This document shows positions 37,583 to 45,207 of a DNA stretch of 64,000 nucleotides, in pieces. Each line of letters opens with the position of its first letter. The first letter of the stretch is position 1. Made by a program: the position numbers and the translations under genes. The stretch is from a virus. The stretch is taken from positions 62,001 to 126,000 of the IMG/VR virus record IMGVR_UViG_3300036790_000048, one strand, 5' to 3'. The notes beneath the pieces are model-generated. The model searched no databases. It was not told where the DNA came from and saw only the letters and a list, made by a program, of their open reading frames with translations.

Positions 37583-38208
37583 ATACCGGCGAACGGCTGC
37601 GCGGTGAACGCGCCGGTCTCGGAACCCGGCTTGCTGATCATGCGACCGAGCGACCTCGGGTACGACGCCGGCAGCGAGGTGCCGTACTCGTCCGTGAGGG
37701 ACATCAGCGCGCGCCCGGCCAGCGAAACGGTCAGGCCGTTCTTGTAGCTGGGGCCGGTGAAGTTGAACGGCATGAACTGCACCCGGTAGAGCACGAAGTC
37801 GAGGGTGCGGATCGCGCCGCCGGAGTCACGGGAGGGCACCCGCAGCGCCACCGGCCGGGTGATCTGGTTCAGCGAGTTGAGCGTCCACAGCGGCAGGCCG
37901 TAGTAGTCGTTCGGGCTGACGCCGGACGAGCTGACCGCGGTGCCGGTGATGGTCGAGAGCGTGTTGAACGTGAGGAAGCCGGACTCGATGGTCAGGTTCG
38001 CGAAGTTGAACCAGAACCACTCCGACAGCACGATGTCGTCGCCGGTGTTCTCGAAGTTACCCGAGTCCGTGGCCAGCGTGCCGTTGCGCACGCCGTAGAG
38101 CGTGGCCGACTCGACGCCGGTACCAGTGCCGGTGATGCTCGTGCTGGACGCGTCCAGGATCGCCGCGTGCGAGAGCGAAAAGCCTTCAAAGGTGGGAGTC
38201 GTGGACAT
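37579..38208 (-). CDS. Major tail tube protein
   Basis: 209 residues from ATG at 38208 (AGGAGATGG). Beta-rich with EGFSLSHAAILDASSTSI, LTIESGFLTFNTLSTITG and DYYGLPLWTLNSLNQ. Lies directly upstream of the tail assembly chaperone, the normal place for the tube subunit. A paralogue forms the C-terminal half of the protein at 7030-8604. Polymerises into the tail tube. Confidence 0.8.
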   Translation of the reverse strand: MSTTPTFEGFSLSHAAILDASSTSITGTGTGVESATLYGVRNGTLATDSGNFENTGDDIVLSEWFWFNFANLTIESGFLTFNTLSTITGTAVSSSGVSPNDYYGLPLWTLNSLNQITRPVALRVPSRDSGGAIRTLDFVLYRVQFMPFNFTGPSYKNGLTVSLAGRALMSLTDEYGTSLPASYPRSLGRMISKPGSETGAFTAQPFAGI

Positions 38209-38262
38209 GCGCCATCTCCTGCTCTATGGGCTCCGCGGCCTCGTGATTAGTGCTTGCCCTGA

Positions 38263-38865
38263 CTATCGGCTGTACTCCCGGTACATATCCACTTCCACGC
38301 GCAGCCCAGCCATTTCCGCATGCAGGCGCTTGTTCTCCCGCTCCAGCTCCCCGATGCGCTCCAGCAGGTAACGCACGCTGCGCCGGTTGCGCCGGTGCTC
38401 CTCGGTGGTCACCCACCTGATGTTGCCGGGCTCGTACGGCTCATCGTCCTTGACCCGGCCGAGGACGTGCCCGTCCGGCCGCGGCCCGATCAGGGCCTCC
38501 ACGTCGGTCACGAACGCCTTGGCCGACTCGTACCAGGGGTCGTAGAGGTGCAGCCCGTAGTCCGAGCTGCGCCGGTCCCTGCTACGCCGCCTCAGGCCGA
38601 TCCAGACGGGGTACAGGGGGTGCTTGCGCATGCCGTGAACAGTGGCCGCCACCCGGTGCCCGGCCTCGCGCCTCAGGCACCCGCACGACTTGGTGGACCC
38701 CCGCGTCAGCAGCTCCAGCTGGATCGTCGCCTCAGTGCCGCAGTCGCACCGGCACAGCAGCGTGCGCCTCGACTGCCCGGACCTGACGATGTTGGCCGCC
38801 TCCCGCACCACCACCAGCCGGCCGAACCTCTTGCCAGGCGGAATGTAAGTGCGCGTTCCGGTCAT
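38263..38865 (-). CDS. HNH/AP2-type endonuclease with coiled-coil tail
   Basis: 200 residues. N-terminal module GKRFGRLVVVREAANI then CRCDCGTEATIQLELLTRGS and KSCGCLRRE; central YPVWIGLRRRSRDRR, DYGLHLYDPWYES, and YEPGNIRWVTTEEHRRNRR, the hallmark of AP2/HNH homing enzymes. C-terminal coiled coil (RIGELERENKRLHAEMAGL). The final His/Asn metal-site residues are only partly visible. Inserted between the tail tube and lysis genes and overlapping the upstream membrane gene by 134 bases, as expected for an invading homing endonuclease. Confidence 0.75.
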   Translation of the reverse strand: MTGTRTYIPPGKRFGRLVVVREAANIVRSGQSRRTLLCRCDCGTEATIQLELLTRGSTKSCGCLRREAGHRVAATVHGMRKHPLYPVWIGLRRRSRDRRSSDYGLHLYDPWYESAKAFVTDVEALIGPRPDGHVLGRVKDDEPYEPGNIRWVTTEEHRRNRRSVRYLLERIGELERENKRLHAEMAGLRVEVDMYREYSR

Positions 38866-39184
38866 CGCTCCCTCTGCGCTGGGCCACGAACACGGCGCAC
38901 GCCCGCCAGACGATGATCACCGGCACCAGGCACAGCCCGATGGACCGCGACCACGCGATAGCGCCCGTGCCCGTCTGGACGACTCCCCACTCCAGCTCCA
39001 GCACAGACCCCAGCAGAACCACCGCCATGGCCAGGTCCAGCAGGACGAACGCCCAGCCCCACACGTGCCGCCACCACGGCCAGAACGACGACGTGACCAC
39101 CGGGAACACCAGCGCCGCCCAGAACGCCGCCTGCGCCGCATAAGCGCCGATATTCATCAGCCACTCATACTGCGTCATCGCCAT
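38732..39184 (-). CDS. Three- to four-helix membrane protein, 3' end possibly altered by HNH insertion
   Basis: 150 residues. Helices: IGAYAAQAAFWAALVFPVV, HVWGWAFVLLDLAMAVVLLG, SIGLCLVPVIIVWRACAVFV. From about residue 105 on (NAHLHSAWQEVRPAGGGAGG) the frame runs inside the HNH gene and reads like shadow sequence, so the natural stop may have been lost. Could be a second lysis (antiholin-like) protein given the holin-like and peptidase genes upstream. Confidence 0.65.
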   Translation of the reverse strand: MAMTQYEWLMNIGAYAAQAAFWAALVFPVVTSSFWPWWRHVWGWAFVLLDLAMAVVLLGSVLELEWGVVQTGTGAIAWSRSIGLCLVPVIIVWRACAVFVAQRRGSDDRNAHLHSAWQEVRPAGGGAGGGQHRQVRAVEAHAAVPVRLRH

Positions 39185-39422
39185 CCCCCTCGCCGTCTCG
39201 CTTCCGTATCGTGGCCTCGATAATGCGGCTGACGTGGTTCTCAGCCCGCATGCGCCGCAGCTCGTCCGTCAGTGGCCGGGACTCCTCCAGCAGCTCCCGC
39301 GAGACTTCCGCCTCGCGCTGTGCCTCAGCCACGCGCCTCATCTGATCGCGCCTGCGCCGCCACCACCACCGGATCACGTCATCACCCGCTACCGGAGACG
39401 GTACGCTCGTCGCTGCTGTCAT
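39165..39422 (-). CDS. Helical accessory protein in the lysis cassette
   Basis: 85 residues from ATG at 39422. Trp/Arg-rich segment VIRWWWRRRRDQMRRVAEAQ followed by a long charged helix (EVSRELLEESRPLTDELRRM). Overlaps the holin-like gene by 41 bases. Likely membrane-peripheral; function unknown. Confidence 0.6.
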   Translation of the reverse strand: MTAATSVPSPVAGDDVIRWWWRRRRDQMRRVAEAQREAEVSRELLEESRPLTDELRRMRAENHVSRIIEATIRKRDGEGDGDDAV

Positions 39423-39660
39423 TAGCAGTCTCCTTCGCCACGGTGGACACTGCCCGCATGGCATTCGCCCCGATCGCCGCCCAGCTGAGCAGGTCGTTGT
39501 TGCGCTGTCGCTCCAGCGTCAGCGCATCCTGCAAATGCCCGTTCTCCTTCTCCAGCCGCGCATGCTCGCGGCCCGTGACGAGCAAGCCAGTCAGCAAGAG
39601 GATGATGACGATGCCGGCGACGCCGAAGTTCACCAGCCACTCGATAACCACGGCGTCCAC
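39382..39660 (-). CDS. Holin-like membrane protein
   Basis: 92 residues from GTG at 39660 (GGGGGAGC site). One hydrophobic helix FGVAGIVIILLLTGLLVTG near the N-terminus followed by a coiled-coil cytoplasmic helix (HARLEKENGHLQDALTLERQ). This single-helix plus coiled-coil layout, directly after a peptidase gene, is common for putative holins in actinophages. Assigned by topology and position. Confidence 0.6.
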   Translation of the reverse strand: MDAVVIEWLVNFGVAGIVIILLLTGLLVTGREHARLEKENGHLQDALTLERQRNNDLLSWAAIGANAMRAVSTVAKETANDSSDERTVSGSG

Positions 39661-39674
39661 GGTGCCAGCTCCCC

Positions 39675-40592
39675 CTAACCAGGACCATAGCGTGCCCGCC
39701 TGTAGGCAGCGACTAGAGATCCAGCGCATCCATTGGGCTCAGGAACCGGCGCAGGCGGAACCGGGGTCGGAGTGGGGACAGGAGTCGGAGTTGGAACCGG
39801 CGTCGGCGTGGGAGCCGGTGCGAACGGGTTGGTCCCGGTAACCGCCAGGAACTCCTGCCCCAGCGTTTCCAGGTCAACCCCCTCCGGGTCCCTCCCCGTG
39901 GTCGAGTTCACCCAGTCCTGGCTGATCGGTGCCCAGGCCTCTTCCCCGTACTTGGCCCAGAACGCGTAGGTCATGTGGATGAGCGCGTCCCACGTCCACA
40001 GCAGGAACCCGGCCCCGTCGTAGCCGCAGATGAGCACGCAGTGGCCGCCGTCGATGCCGCCGTCGTCCGCCACCACGTCCCATGGCTGGCCGTTGTTGAA
40101 CTGCGTCACGGCGCTGTTGGGCAGGTTCAGGCCGACGCTCACGCAGCCGAACTCCCACACCGCGGTCTGCATCTGCGCGAGAGCCGTGACAGCGATATCG
40201 CCGTACCCGGCGATCTTCACGCCGTCCATGCCCATGTTCTTCAGGTACGCCAGGCCGTCCGGCACCTGGCAGCCGTTGTCCGTGGGATTCTGGCCAGGCG
40301 GCCCGGCGTTGGGGTTGAACCCGCCGACCACCTCGTACGCGGTGAGGCAGTCGCTGTCAGGGACGACAACCTCAGTGCCCTGGCCAAAATAGGTCTGCTG
40401 CTCGACGATGTTGGCGTCCGCGCCGATCACGCAGTCGCCCCACTCGTCATTCAGGTGCATGCCGATAGTCGGCAGCCCGGTCCCATAGTTGACGGACGCA
40501 GGCGACGCCCCGATGACGAGCGAGGTCATCAGCCGGACCCTCGGCCTGTCAGGTGGCGTGGGGATGAACCCCGGCCGGAACACGATGCTCAT
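39675..40592 (-). CDS. Papain-like (C39-type) cysteine peptidase, candidate endolysin
   Basis: 305 residues from ATG at 40592. EWGDCVIGADANIVEQQTYF carries the likely nucleophile Cys; GGIDGGHCVLICGYDGAGF the His; WTWDALIHMTYAFWAKYGEE follows. These fit C39/papain-fold peptidases found as N-terminal domains of actinophage endolysins. The C-terminus is a PTPTPVP tandem repeat and an Arg/Tyr-rich tail that may bind the wall. Directly upstream of the holin-like gene. No signal peptide, so release would need a holin. Confidence 0.65.
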   Translation of the reverse strand: MSIVFRPGFIPTPPDRPRVRLMTSLVIGASPASVNYGTGLPTIGMHLNDEWGDCVIGADANIVEQQTYFGQGTEVVVPDSDCLTAYEVVGGFNPNAGPPGQNPTDNGCQVPDGLAYLKNMGMDGVKIAGYGDIAVTALAQMQTAVWEFGCVSVGLNLPNSAVTQFNNGQPWDVVADDGGIDGGHCVLICGYDGAGFLLWTWDALIHMTYAFWAKYGEEAWAPISQDWVNSTTGRDPEGVDLETLGQEFLAVTGTNPFAPAPTPTPVPTPTPVPTPTPVPPAPVPEPNGCAGSLVAAYRRARYGPG

Positions 40593-40594
40593 GC

Positions 40595-40777
40595 CTATGC
40601 CATCGGTGTCTCCAGCACGCGCAGGCGACGCAGGTCCAGGAGCGCATCCACAAGCTCGCGCCACGTCTGGTCTCTGTGCCCAGCCGAGTACATCCCCGCT
40701 AGCTCACGGTCGATCTCGTCCACCGTGGCAAGCTCTCCGGCCGCGGCGGCCAGCGCGACGATGCCCGATGCGCTCAC
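40595..40777 (-). CDS. 60-residue helical protein
   Basis: GTG at 40777 with GAGGT adjacent. Sequence VDEIDRELAGMYSAGHRDQT, DALLDLRRLRVLE, a helical hairpin. Just above the peptidase gene, so it may belong to the lysis operon. Function unknown. Confidence 0.55.
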   Translation of the reverse strand: MSASGIVALAAAAGELATVDEIDRELAGMYSAGHRDQTWRELVDALLDLRRLRVLETPMA

Positions 40778-40794
40778 ACCTCTTTAAATCGGTG

Positions 40795-41067
40795 TCAGCT
40801 CTCCAGGGTGATCTCCACGTAGGGCTGATCCGCCTTGACAAACCCATACTCTCCCGCCAGCGCCGGACGCCGGTAGATGTACCAGCCGACCGAAGCGACG
40901 CGCCCAGCGACGTTGGCGTGGACCGGTCCGCCAGTGGCGAACTGCGGGTGCCCCTCTTGCGGCGGATGGAACAGGTAGTCCCCCCGCCGCGGCACCGGTC
41001 CCTCCCAGCCGGGCATGTCCGCCACCAATTCCGCGCCCTGCACGACCCTCATATGGATCTTGCTCAT
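40795..41067 (-). CDS. Small beta-rich hypothetical protein
   Basis: 90 residues from ATG at 41067 (TGAGGGAGAGCT). Beta-like composition with GDYLFHPPQEGHPQFATGG and VASVGWYIYRRPALAG. The 142 bases upstream to 41209 hold no convincing gene. Function unknown. Confidence 0.6.
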   Translation of the reverse strand: MSKIHMRVVQGAELVADMPGWEGPVPRRGDYLFHPPQEGHPQFATGGPVHANVAGRVASVGWYIYRRPALAGEYGFVKADQPYVEITLES

Positions 41068-41209
41068 AGCTCTCCCTCATGTTTGGTGGTGGCGCTCTCG
41101 CGCATTCTCCCTGGGCGCTGTTTACCGTGAACTCAGCCACGGCATTGCGACAACCTCCCAGACCTCATCCCCTTGCCCCCGCCCAGGGTGCGATGGTAAC
41201 GCGCCGTCC

Positions 41210-41527
41210 TCAGCCGATCAGGCTGACCTCGAAGCCGTCCGGCAGCAGCTCGCCGCCAGTCGGGTAGTGCCCGGACTCCAGGCTGGTCCCGTTCAGGTAC
41301 GCCGACTTCAGCGCGTCCCGCACCCCGTCCTCCACGATCAGCGTCTCAGGGCTGCCCGTTGCCGACGTCAGGACGATCGCCTGCGATTCCATCCGCGTCC
41401 GCACGTCCTTACAGTCCACCGGCGTCCACATGTCGTCGCAGGACTGGAACTTCTCCGGGTATGGCGTGACCCGCATCAGCCGCCCGCCAACCTTCACCAG
41501 GAACGACCTGGTAACCAGCGCGTCCAT
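41210..41527 (-). CDS. Hypothetical protein
   Basis: 105 residues, ATG at 41527 immediately after the previous TAA. Contains VTPYPEKFQSCDDMWTPVDC and a C-terminal GHYPTGGELLPDGFEVSLIG. Two Cys could pair. No family recognised. Confidence 0.6.
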   Translation of the reverse strand: MDALVTRSFLVKVGGRLMRVTPYPEKFQSCDDMWTPVDCKDVRTRMESQAIVLTSATGSPETLIVEDGVRDALKSAYLNGTSLESGHYPTGGELLPDGFEVSLIG

Positions 41528-41728
41528 TTACGCCTCCGCCGCGTCGTTGATCTGCTGCACGGTCCATCCGTGCTGCAGGAGGTACATGCGCGCCGACAGA
41601 CGCGCCCTCAGCGCCGCCGGGCTGCCGCCAGACTCCCGCAGCATCGCCACCGCGTCGATCTCGATGGCCTGCAGCAGCCCGTCCTTGAGCGGCTTGCCGT
41701 CCGGGCCTACCCGCTTGCCCCAAGCCAC
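41528..41728 (-). CDS. 66-residue hypothetical protein
   Basis: GTG at 41728, one base after the preceding TGA. Helical (KDGLLQAIEIDAVAMLRESG, ALRARLSARMYLLQHGW). Function unknown. Confidence 0.6.
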   Translation of the reverse strand: MAWGKRVGPDGKPLKDGLLQAIEIDAVAMLRESGGSPAALRARLSARMYLLQHGWTVQQINDAAEA

Positions 41729-41729
41729 C

Positions 41730-41939
41730 TCAGGCCACCCTCTCCACCGCGTCGGCCGGGAACTCGAAGTAGGAGTCGCCGTTGACCGTGGTCAACGCCA
41801 CGCCGCCGTCCCAGTCGATGCTCCCGTAGGTGCATCCGTCGAACTCCTCAAGCAGCTCGCCTGGCTCCCACGCGCAGTTGGAGAAGTTGTGCGGCTCGTC
41901 CGCCGCCACAGGCCGGGTGACCCGGTACAGAGTGGTCAT
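41730..41939 (-). CDS. 69-residue hypothetical protein
   Basis: ATG at 41939 shares a base with the preceding TGA. Acidic beta-type protein (ALTTVNGDSYFEFPADAVER). Looks like a small SH3-like or KOW-type fold but this is a guess. Function unknown. Confidence 0.6.
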   Translation of the reverse strand: MTTLYRVTRPVAADEPHNFSNCAWEPGELLEEFDGCTYGSIDWDGGVALTTVNGDSYFEFPADAVERVA

Positions 41940-42055
41940 CAGGACACCCCCACGAGAGCCATCCACAGCACCATGCCCACGAGCACTACCAGGGCTATGG
42001 CCCCGAGCGCCCAGTCGCTCCCGTACTTGACGCTCCCAGCGGTGGTGGTGACCAT
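41939..42055 (-). CDS. 38-residue single-pass membrane peptide, first gene after element P6
   Basis: ATG at 42055 behind AGGAGG. Polar N-terminus (MVTTTAGSVKYGSDW) and one helix ALGAIALVVLVGMVLWMALV. First gene downstream of promoter element P6. Function unknown. Confidence 0.65.
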   Translation of the reverse strand: MVTTTAGSVKYGSDWALGAIALVVLVGMVLWMALVGVS

Positions 42056-42085
42056 TCTGAGCCTCCTAGCCGGGCCGCCCCCGCG

Positions 42086-42130
42086 GCCCTTGCACTAGGT
42101 ATAACCGTTGACGGTCGTCAGTTATTCCGA
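42086..42130 (-). promoter_or_regulatory. Repeated promoter-like element P6
   Basis: Minus strand GGAAT (42128-42124), 18 bases, GTT (42105-42103), ATACCTAGTGCAAGGG. Palindromic core CTGACGACCGTCAA. The GGAAT overlaps the last codons of the upstream gene (42118-42369), as at P3 and P4. Confidence 0.7.
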
Positions 42131-42369
42131 TCGCTGAAGTTGCGCGGCGGGCGCTCAGCCAGCCGGACCTGGGGAGGGTGGTTGCCGTCCCGCGGCACCA
42201 CTTCTTCCACCGTTAGCTCTGGCACCTCATCCAGCATCGCCATGGCCGTGTACGCGAGGTCGCGCAGGTCCTCAGTGTCCAGCAGCGACACGATCATCCC
42301 GTGCGCGTCCGTGGCCGCGTAGACGTCGGGGGCCACCTTGTGCAGTTCGACCGGCCGGGAGGCTCTCAT
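42118..42369 (-). CDS. Hypothetical protein
   Basis: 83 residues from ATG at 42369 (ATGA overlap). N-terminal KVAPDVYAATDAHGMIVSLL is beta-like, then helix, then Pro/Arg-rich tail ending in DRNN inside promoter element P6. Function unknown. Confidence 0.65.
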   Translation of the reverse strand: MRASRPVELHKVAPDVYAATDAHGMIVSLLDTEDLRDLAYTAMAMLDEVPELTVEEVVPRDGNHPPQVRLAERPPRNFSDRNN

Positions 42370-42773
42370 GCCGCTGCCTCTTCACTGACGATCTGCCCGT
42401 CGTCCACCTCGGTGGTGACCTCGCCCTCCACCATCACCTTGTCGAACAGCAGCTGCATGGTCCGCCAGTCCCCGGCGAACCGCACCCGCCGCCCGTCCTC
42501 CGTGACGCCAGTGGTCGTGTAGGTCGTCGCGAACGCCTCTTGCCGCTCCAGGTCGTCGCGCCGCACCGTGATAGCCGCCATGATCCCCACCTTTCGCTCT
42601 AGCTCCAGTACAGTCGCCACCCTAGCCGGTGCCTTGACGATCGTCAACTCTTTACGGCACTCGCTGTCCACCCACTGGTTCACCCCGTCCGCCTTGTCCC
42701 TGCACTTCTGGCAGGCCTGGCAGCGGCAGCGCAGGATGCCGCAGCACCCGATGAACCCGTGCCCTGGCATCAT
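42366..42773 (-). CDS. Cys-rich protein in frame with a second gene-like segment
   Basis: An open frame of 135 codons from ATG at 42773 (ATGA overlap). Residues 1-45 are Cys-rich (CCGILRCRCQACQKC, DSECRKEL), residues 65-135 (MAAITVRRDDLERQEAFATT onward) have their own ATG at 42581 with AGGTGGGGATC upstream. Between them lies a copy of the palindromic operator and a possible TTGACG-N17-TAGGGT promoter. So either one fused protein or two genes that lost the separating stop. Confidence 0.55.
   Translation of the reverse strand: MMPGHGFIGCCGILRCRCQACQKCRDKADGVNQWVDSECRKELTIVKAPARVATVLELERKVGIMAAITVRRDDLERQEAFATTYTTTGVTEDGRRVRFAGDWRTMQLLFDKVMVEGEVTTEVDDGQIVSEEAAA
42613..42647 (-). promoter_or_regulatory. 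Internal operator/promoter, core-only copy (P9)
   Basis: Perfect palindrome TTGACGATCGTCAA at 42634-42647, matching the core of P1-P8 but without GGAAT or GTT. On the minus strand it reads TTGACG, 17 bases, TAGGGT, a plausible housekeeping promoter for the internal start at 42581. Confidence 0.5.
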
Positions 42774-43378
42774 TCCGCCCCCCACAGATCGTCCCCGAAA
42801 AATGACGGTAGCTCGTGCGGCGCTGGCGGCCTCGGCGGGCCGACCTGCGCCATCAGGCTCTGGAAGTCCCAGCGCCGCTTGAGGTACTCCAGCGCCAGGA
42901 GCCGGTTGGCGAACAGCTCCGGGAACTCCATGACGCCCTCTGGGAACGCCCGCCAGCACCGCGTGTCGCGAGCGCTCATCTTGTCCGTGACGTGCCGCCG
43001 GACCTCGCCTATCAAGATCCTGGTGCGGTACCGGCCGCCAGGCGGCACGCGCCGAAGATAGACCAGGTGGTGATCCCGAGTGAGCCGCACGCAGTCGATC
43101 TCAGGCGGGTTATATTCCGCGTGCACCGGCAGCCCTCCTAATCCCACCACCAGGGTCTCAACTAGCGTCCCGGCAATGTCATACCGGTGCAGCACCCGCC
43201 TGACGCGCCTGCCCTGCCGCCGCTCCAGATCGTGGCGGCAGTGATAGCAGCTGAACTCGATCAGGTTGTCCGGGTGAACGTAGACCGGCCGCTCGCCGCG
43301 CTGGATCATGCGCGCGAACAGGTGCCGCGGACCCACCGGGCACCGTAGCTCCACCTCGTGCTCAACCGCAGCCGCCAT
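42770..43378 (-). CDS. Hypothetical zinc-type protein
   Basis: 202 residues from ATG at 43378. Possible zinc ligands RCPVGPRHLFARM and FSCYHCRHDLERRQG in the first 50 residues. The rest is Arg-rich and mixed alpha/beta (HHLVYLRRVPPGGRYRTRIL, FANRLLALEYLKRRWDFQSL). Likely nucleic-acid-binding; no family recognised. Confidence 0.6.
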   Translation of the reverse strand: MAAAVEHEVELRCPVGPRHLFARMIQRGERPVYVHPDNLIEFSCYHCRHDLERRQGRRVRRVLHRYDIAGTLVETLVVGLGGLPVHAEYNPPEIDCVRLTRDHHLVYLRRVPPGGRYRTRILIGEVRRHVTDKMSARDTRCWRAFPEGVMEFPELFANRLLALEYLKRRWDFQSLMAQVGPPRPPAPHELPSFFGDDLWGAE

Positions 43379-43397
43379 ACCCTCTATATCGAGGGCA

Positions 43398-43742
43398 TCA
43401 GGGGCTCTCCTCGGGCCGGTGGACCATATAGTCGTCCCGGCTCACCGCAGTGCCAGCCGGGCCGCCGTAGATCCCCACCAGACGGAACCGCCAGTTGATG
43501 TTGGCCCCAATGTCCGGCATGCGCTCCGGAGGCACCGCATCCTCCAGCTGGGCGCTCTCGCTGCCGTAGCTGACCATCTGCCGCACCCCGAGGTCCGGGC
43601 TGCTCAGATCGGCGTTCTCGTAGATCGCCACGCCGTCCCCGCGCGCCAGCCACCTGGCCACCGTGCCCATCACCGACTCCGCCGTGACCCCGTACCCCTC
43701 GGCCACGTACGTGTCGAACTGCTCCCGCGTGAATACCTGCAC
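43398..43742 (-). CDS. Hypothetical protein downstream of the DUF932 gene
   Basis: 114 residues from GTG at 43742 (GGGGGTGGGGAA). Starts MQVFTREQFDTYVAEGYGVT and continues with acidic, aromatic segments. It follows the strong terminator at 43757-43786, so its transcription probably depends on read-through. Function unknown. Confidence 0.6.
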   Translation of the reverse strand: MQVFTREQFDTYVAEGYGVTAESVMGTVARWLARGDGVAIYENADLSSPDLGVRQMVSYGSESAQLEDAVPPERMPDIGANINWRFRLVGIYGGPAGTAVSRDDYMVHRPEESP

Positions 43743-43756
43743 TTCCCCACCCCCAA

Positions 43757-43786
43757 TTGAAAAGGGAGGGCCTCTCGGCCCTCCCT
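43757..43786 (-). terminator. Rho-independent terminator after the DUF932 gene
   Basis: A perfect 10-bp GC-rich stem pairs 43763-43772 with 43777-43786 around a 4-base loop; on the minus strand it is followed by TTTTCAATT. This is the clearest intrinsic terminator in the window and closes the transcript from element P7. Confidence 0.85.
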
Positions 43787-43799
43787 GGTTGCTACTCGG

Positions 43800-45098
43800 T
43801 CAGGCTGCCTTAACCAGCAGCAGCTTCTCGTGGACCCGAGTCTTGAGCTTGTCGTCAGTGCCCTCCAGCAGCGCCGTGACTCGCGCCGCCGCCAGCTTGT
43901 CGCCCTTGACCCGCTTGGGTGCCGAGTGGTCGAGGTAGTCGGTGAAGACCCGCTCGGCCGAGTAGGCGGTCTTGCCGGTCTGCGCGGCCTGGTTGCCCCA
44001 CATGTCCACCAGCGTGCCGTGCCGCTCGTCCCAGTTCTTCCGCTTCCGGTCGGACTCCTCAGCGCCGGGCTTGGCGTAGATGTCCGCCGCCAGGGCCTCG
44101 AAAGCCTTCAGCTCCATGTCGATCCGGGCCAGCTGCTCCTGCTCGGACTTGAACTCCCCGAAGTACTTGACGCTCAGGCCGAGGGTCCGGCGCGCTTCCT
44201 TCAGATTGTCGTCCGACATGGCGTTGGTGGTGTGCCGGACCGACCACTTGGCCACCGCGTCGCGGAAGTTGAAGCGCTCGGTGTTGCCGCACGCGACCCT
44301 CCACGGGCTGACGGTGACGCTGTTGCTGGTCGTGCCGTCGTGGCTGCCCAGGAAGTACAGTTTGGGCTCGATGATGTCCTCCACGCCGTCGCCCAGATCA
44401 AGGACGACGTCATCCGGGAGCCGCATGCCGATGAAGACGTGGCTGCCGCCGTAGGTCGCGCCCGCGGACAGGAACCGAATGTCGTACTTGACCACCAGGT
44501 CCTGCAGGAACGCGCCTAGCTGGCGGTTCTGGATGGCCTGGTAAACCCGGCCGACCGCCTGGCCGTTCTTGGTCAGCGCCGCGCCGGTGTCGCTGCGCGA
44601 GGTGATGAACGTGCCGGGCACCTCTTCCACCCTGCCGGTGACCGGGTTGGTGTAGAGCGCCGGGGTCTGGATTGCCTCCCAGGCGATCCCGCCGAGCCGC
44701 AGCACCTCATCCAGGTCGGTGACGCCCTCGGGGACGACGTTGCCCAGGCCGTGCCACTCGTTGACCATGGTGTAGAGCGCGGCCTTGCCGGTGGACTCGT
44801 CCAGGTTCGACACCGGCATCGCCAGCGGCTGCTCCTGCTCAAGCCCGCGCGGCCGCTGCATGCGCAGGACCTCGCCGTTGTCCCACGAGTCCGGGTCGGT
44901 CACCGTGAAAGTGCCGTCGCCGTTGTCGCGGACCTTGCCGTCGTCAACGCGCTGCTGGAACGCCGCCCGGTACTGGTCGGCCGCCTCGCGCGCCCGCTCG
45001 GCCCTGGCCGGGATGCCGTCGTTGTAGTTGCGGATGGCCTGGAGCTGCTCTGCGCGCTCCGCGGCGAAGGCCTCGTTGCGATCCATGACTGCTGCCAT
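43800..45098 (-). CDS. DUF932 (phage/plasmid-like TIGR03299) protein
   Basis: 432 residues from ATG at 45098. MVNEWHGLGNVVPEGVTDLD, GIAWEAIQTPALY, RVYQAIQNRQLGAFL and KYDIRFLSAGATYGGSHVFI are landmarks of the DUF932 family, common on phages and plasmids. Its biochemical role is not established. It is alone between promoter element P7 and a strong terminator, so it forms a monocistronic unit likely made in quantity. Confidence 0.85.
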   Translation of the reverse strand: MAAVMDRNEAFAAERAEQLQAIRNYNDGIPARAERAREAADQYRAAFQQRVDDGKVRDNGDGTFTVTDPDSWDNGEVLRMQRPRGLEQEQPLAMPVSNLDESTGKAALYTMVNEWHGLGNVVPEGVTDLDEVLRLGGIAWEAIQTPALYTNPVTGRVEEVPGTFITSRSDTGAALTKNGQAVGRVYQAIQNRQLGAFLQDLVVKYDIRFLSAGATYGGSHVFIGMRLPDDVVLDLGDGVEDIIEPKLYFLGSHDGTTSNSVTVSPWRVACGNTERFNFRDAVAKWSVRHTTNAMSDDNLKEARRTLGLSVKYFGEFKSEQEQLARIDMELKAFEALAADIYAKPGAEESDRKRKNWDERHGTLVDMWGNQAAQTGKTAYSAERVFTDYLDHSAPKRVKGDKLAAARVTALLEGTDDKLKTRVHEKLLLVKAA

Positions 45099-45139
45099 CT
45101 GTGATCCCCACCTCTCGTCCCCCGGTCCCTCCGGAGGGC

Positions 45140-45187
45140 CTTGCACTTACTATAACCATTGACGGTCGTGAAATCATCCCCAGCTGG
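45140..45187 (-). promoter_or_regulatory. Variant promoter-like element P7
   Basis: Minus strand GGGAT (45180-45176), 19 bases, GTT (45156-45154), ATAGTAAGTGCAAGG; core CACGACCGTCAA is less symmetric. The outlying copy of the family, in front of the monocistronic DUF932 gene. Confidence 0.6.
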
Positions 45188-45207
45188 GAAGTTTTTTCTT
45201 CAGCTGG

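Noticed and set aside
41068-41209. Extra gene or promoter in the 142-base gap
   Set aside because: No copy of the repeated element, no convincing frame, and only weak -10-like sequence.
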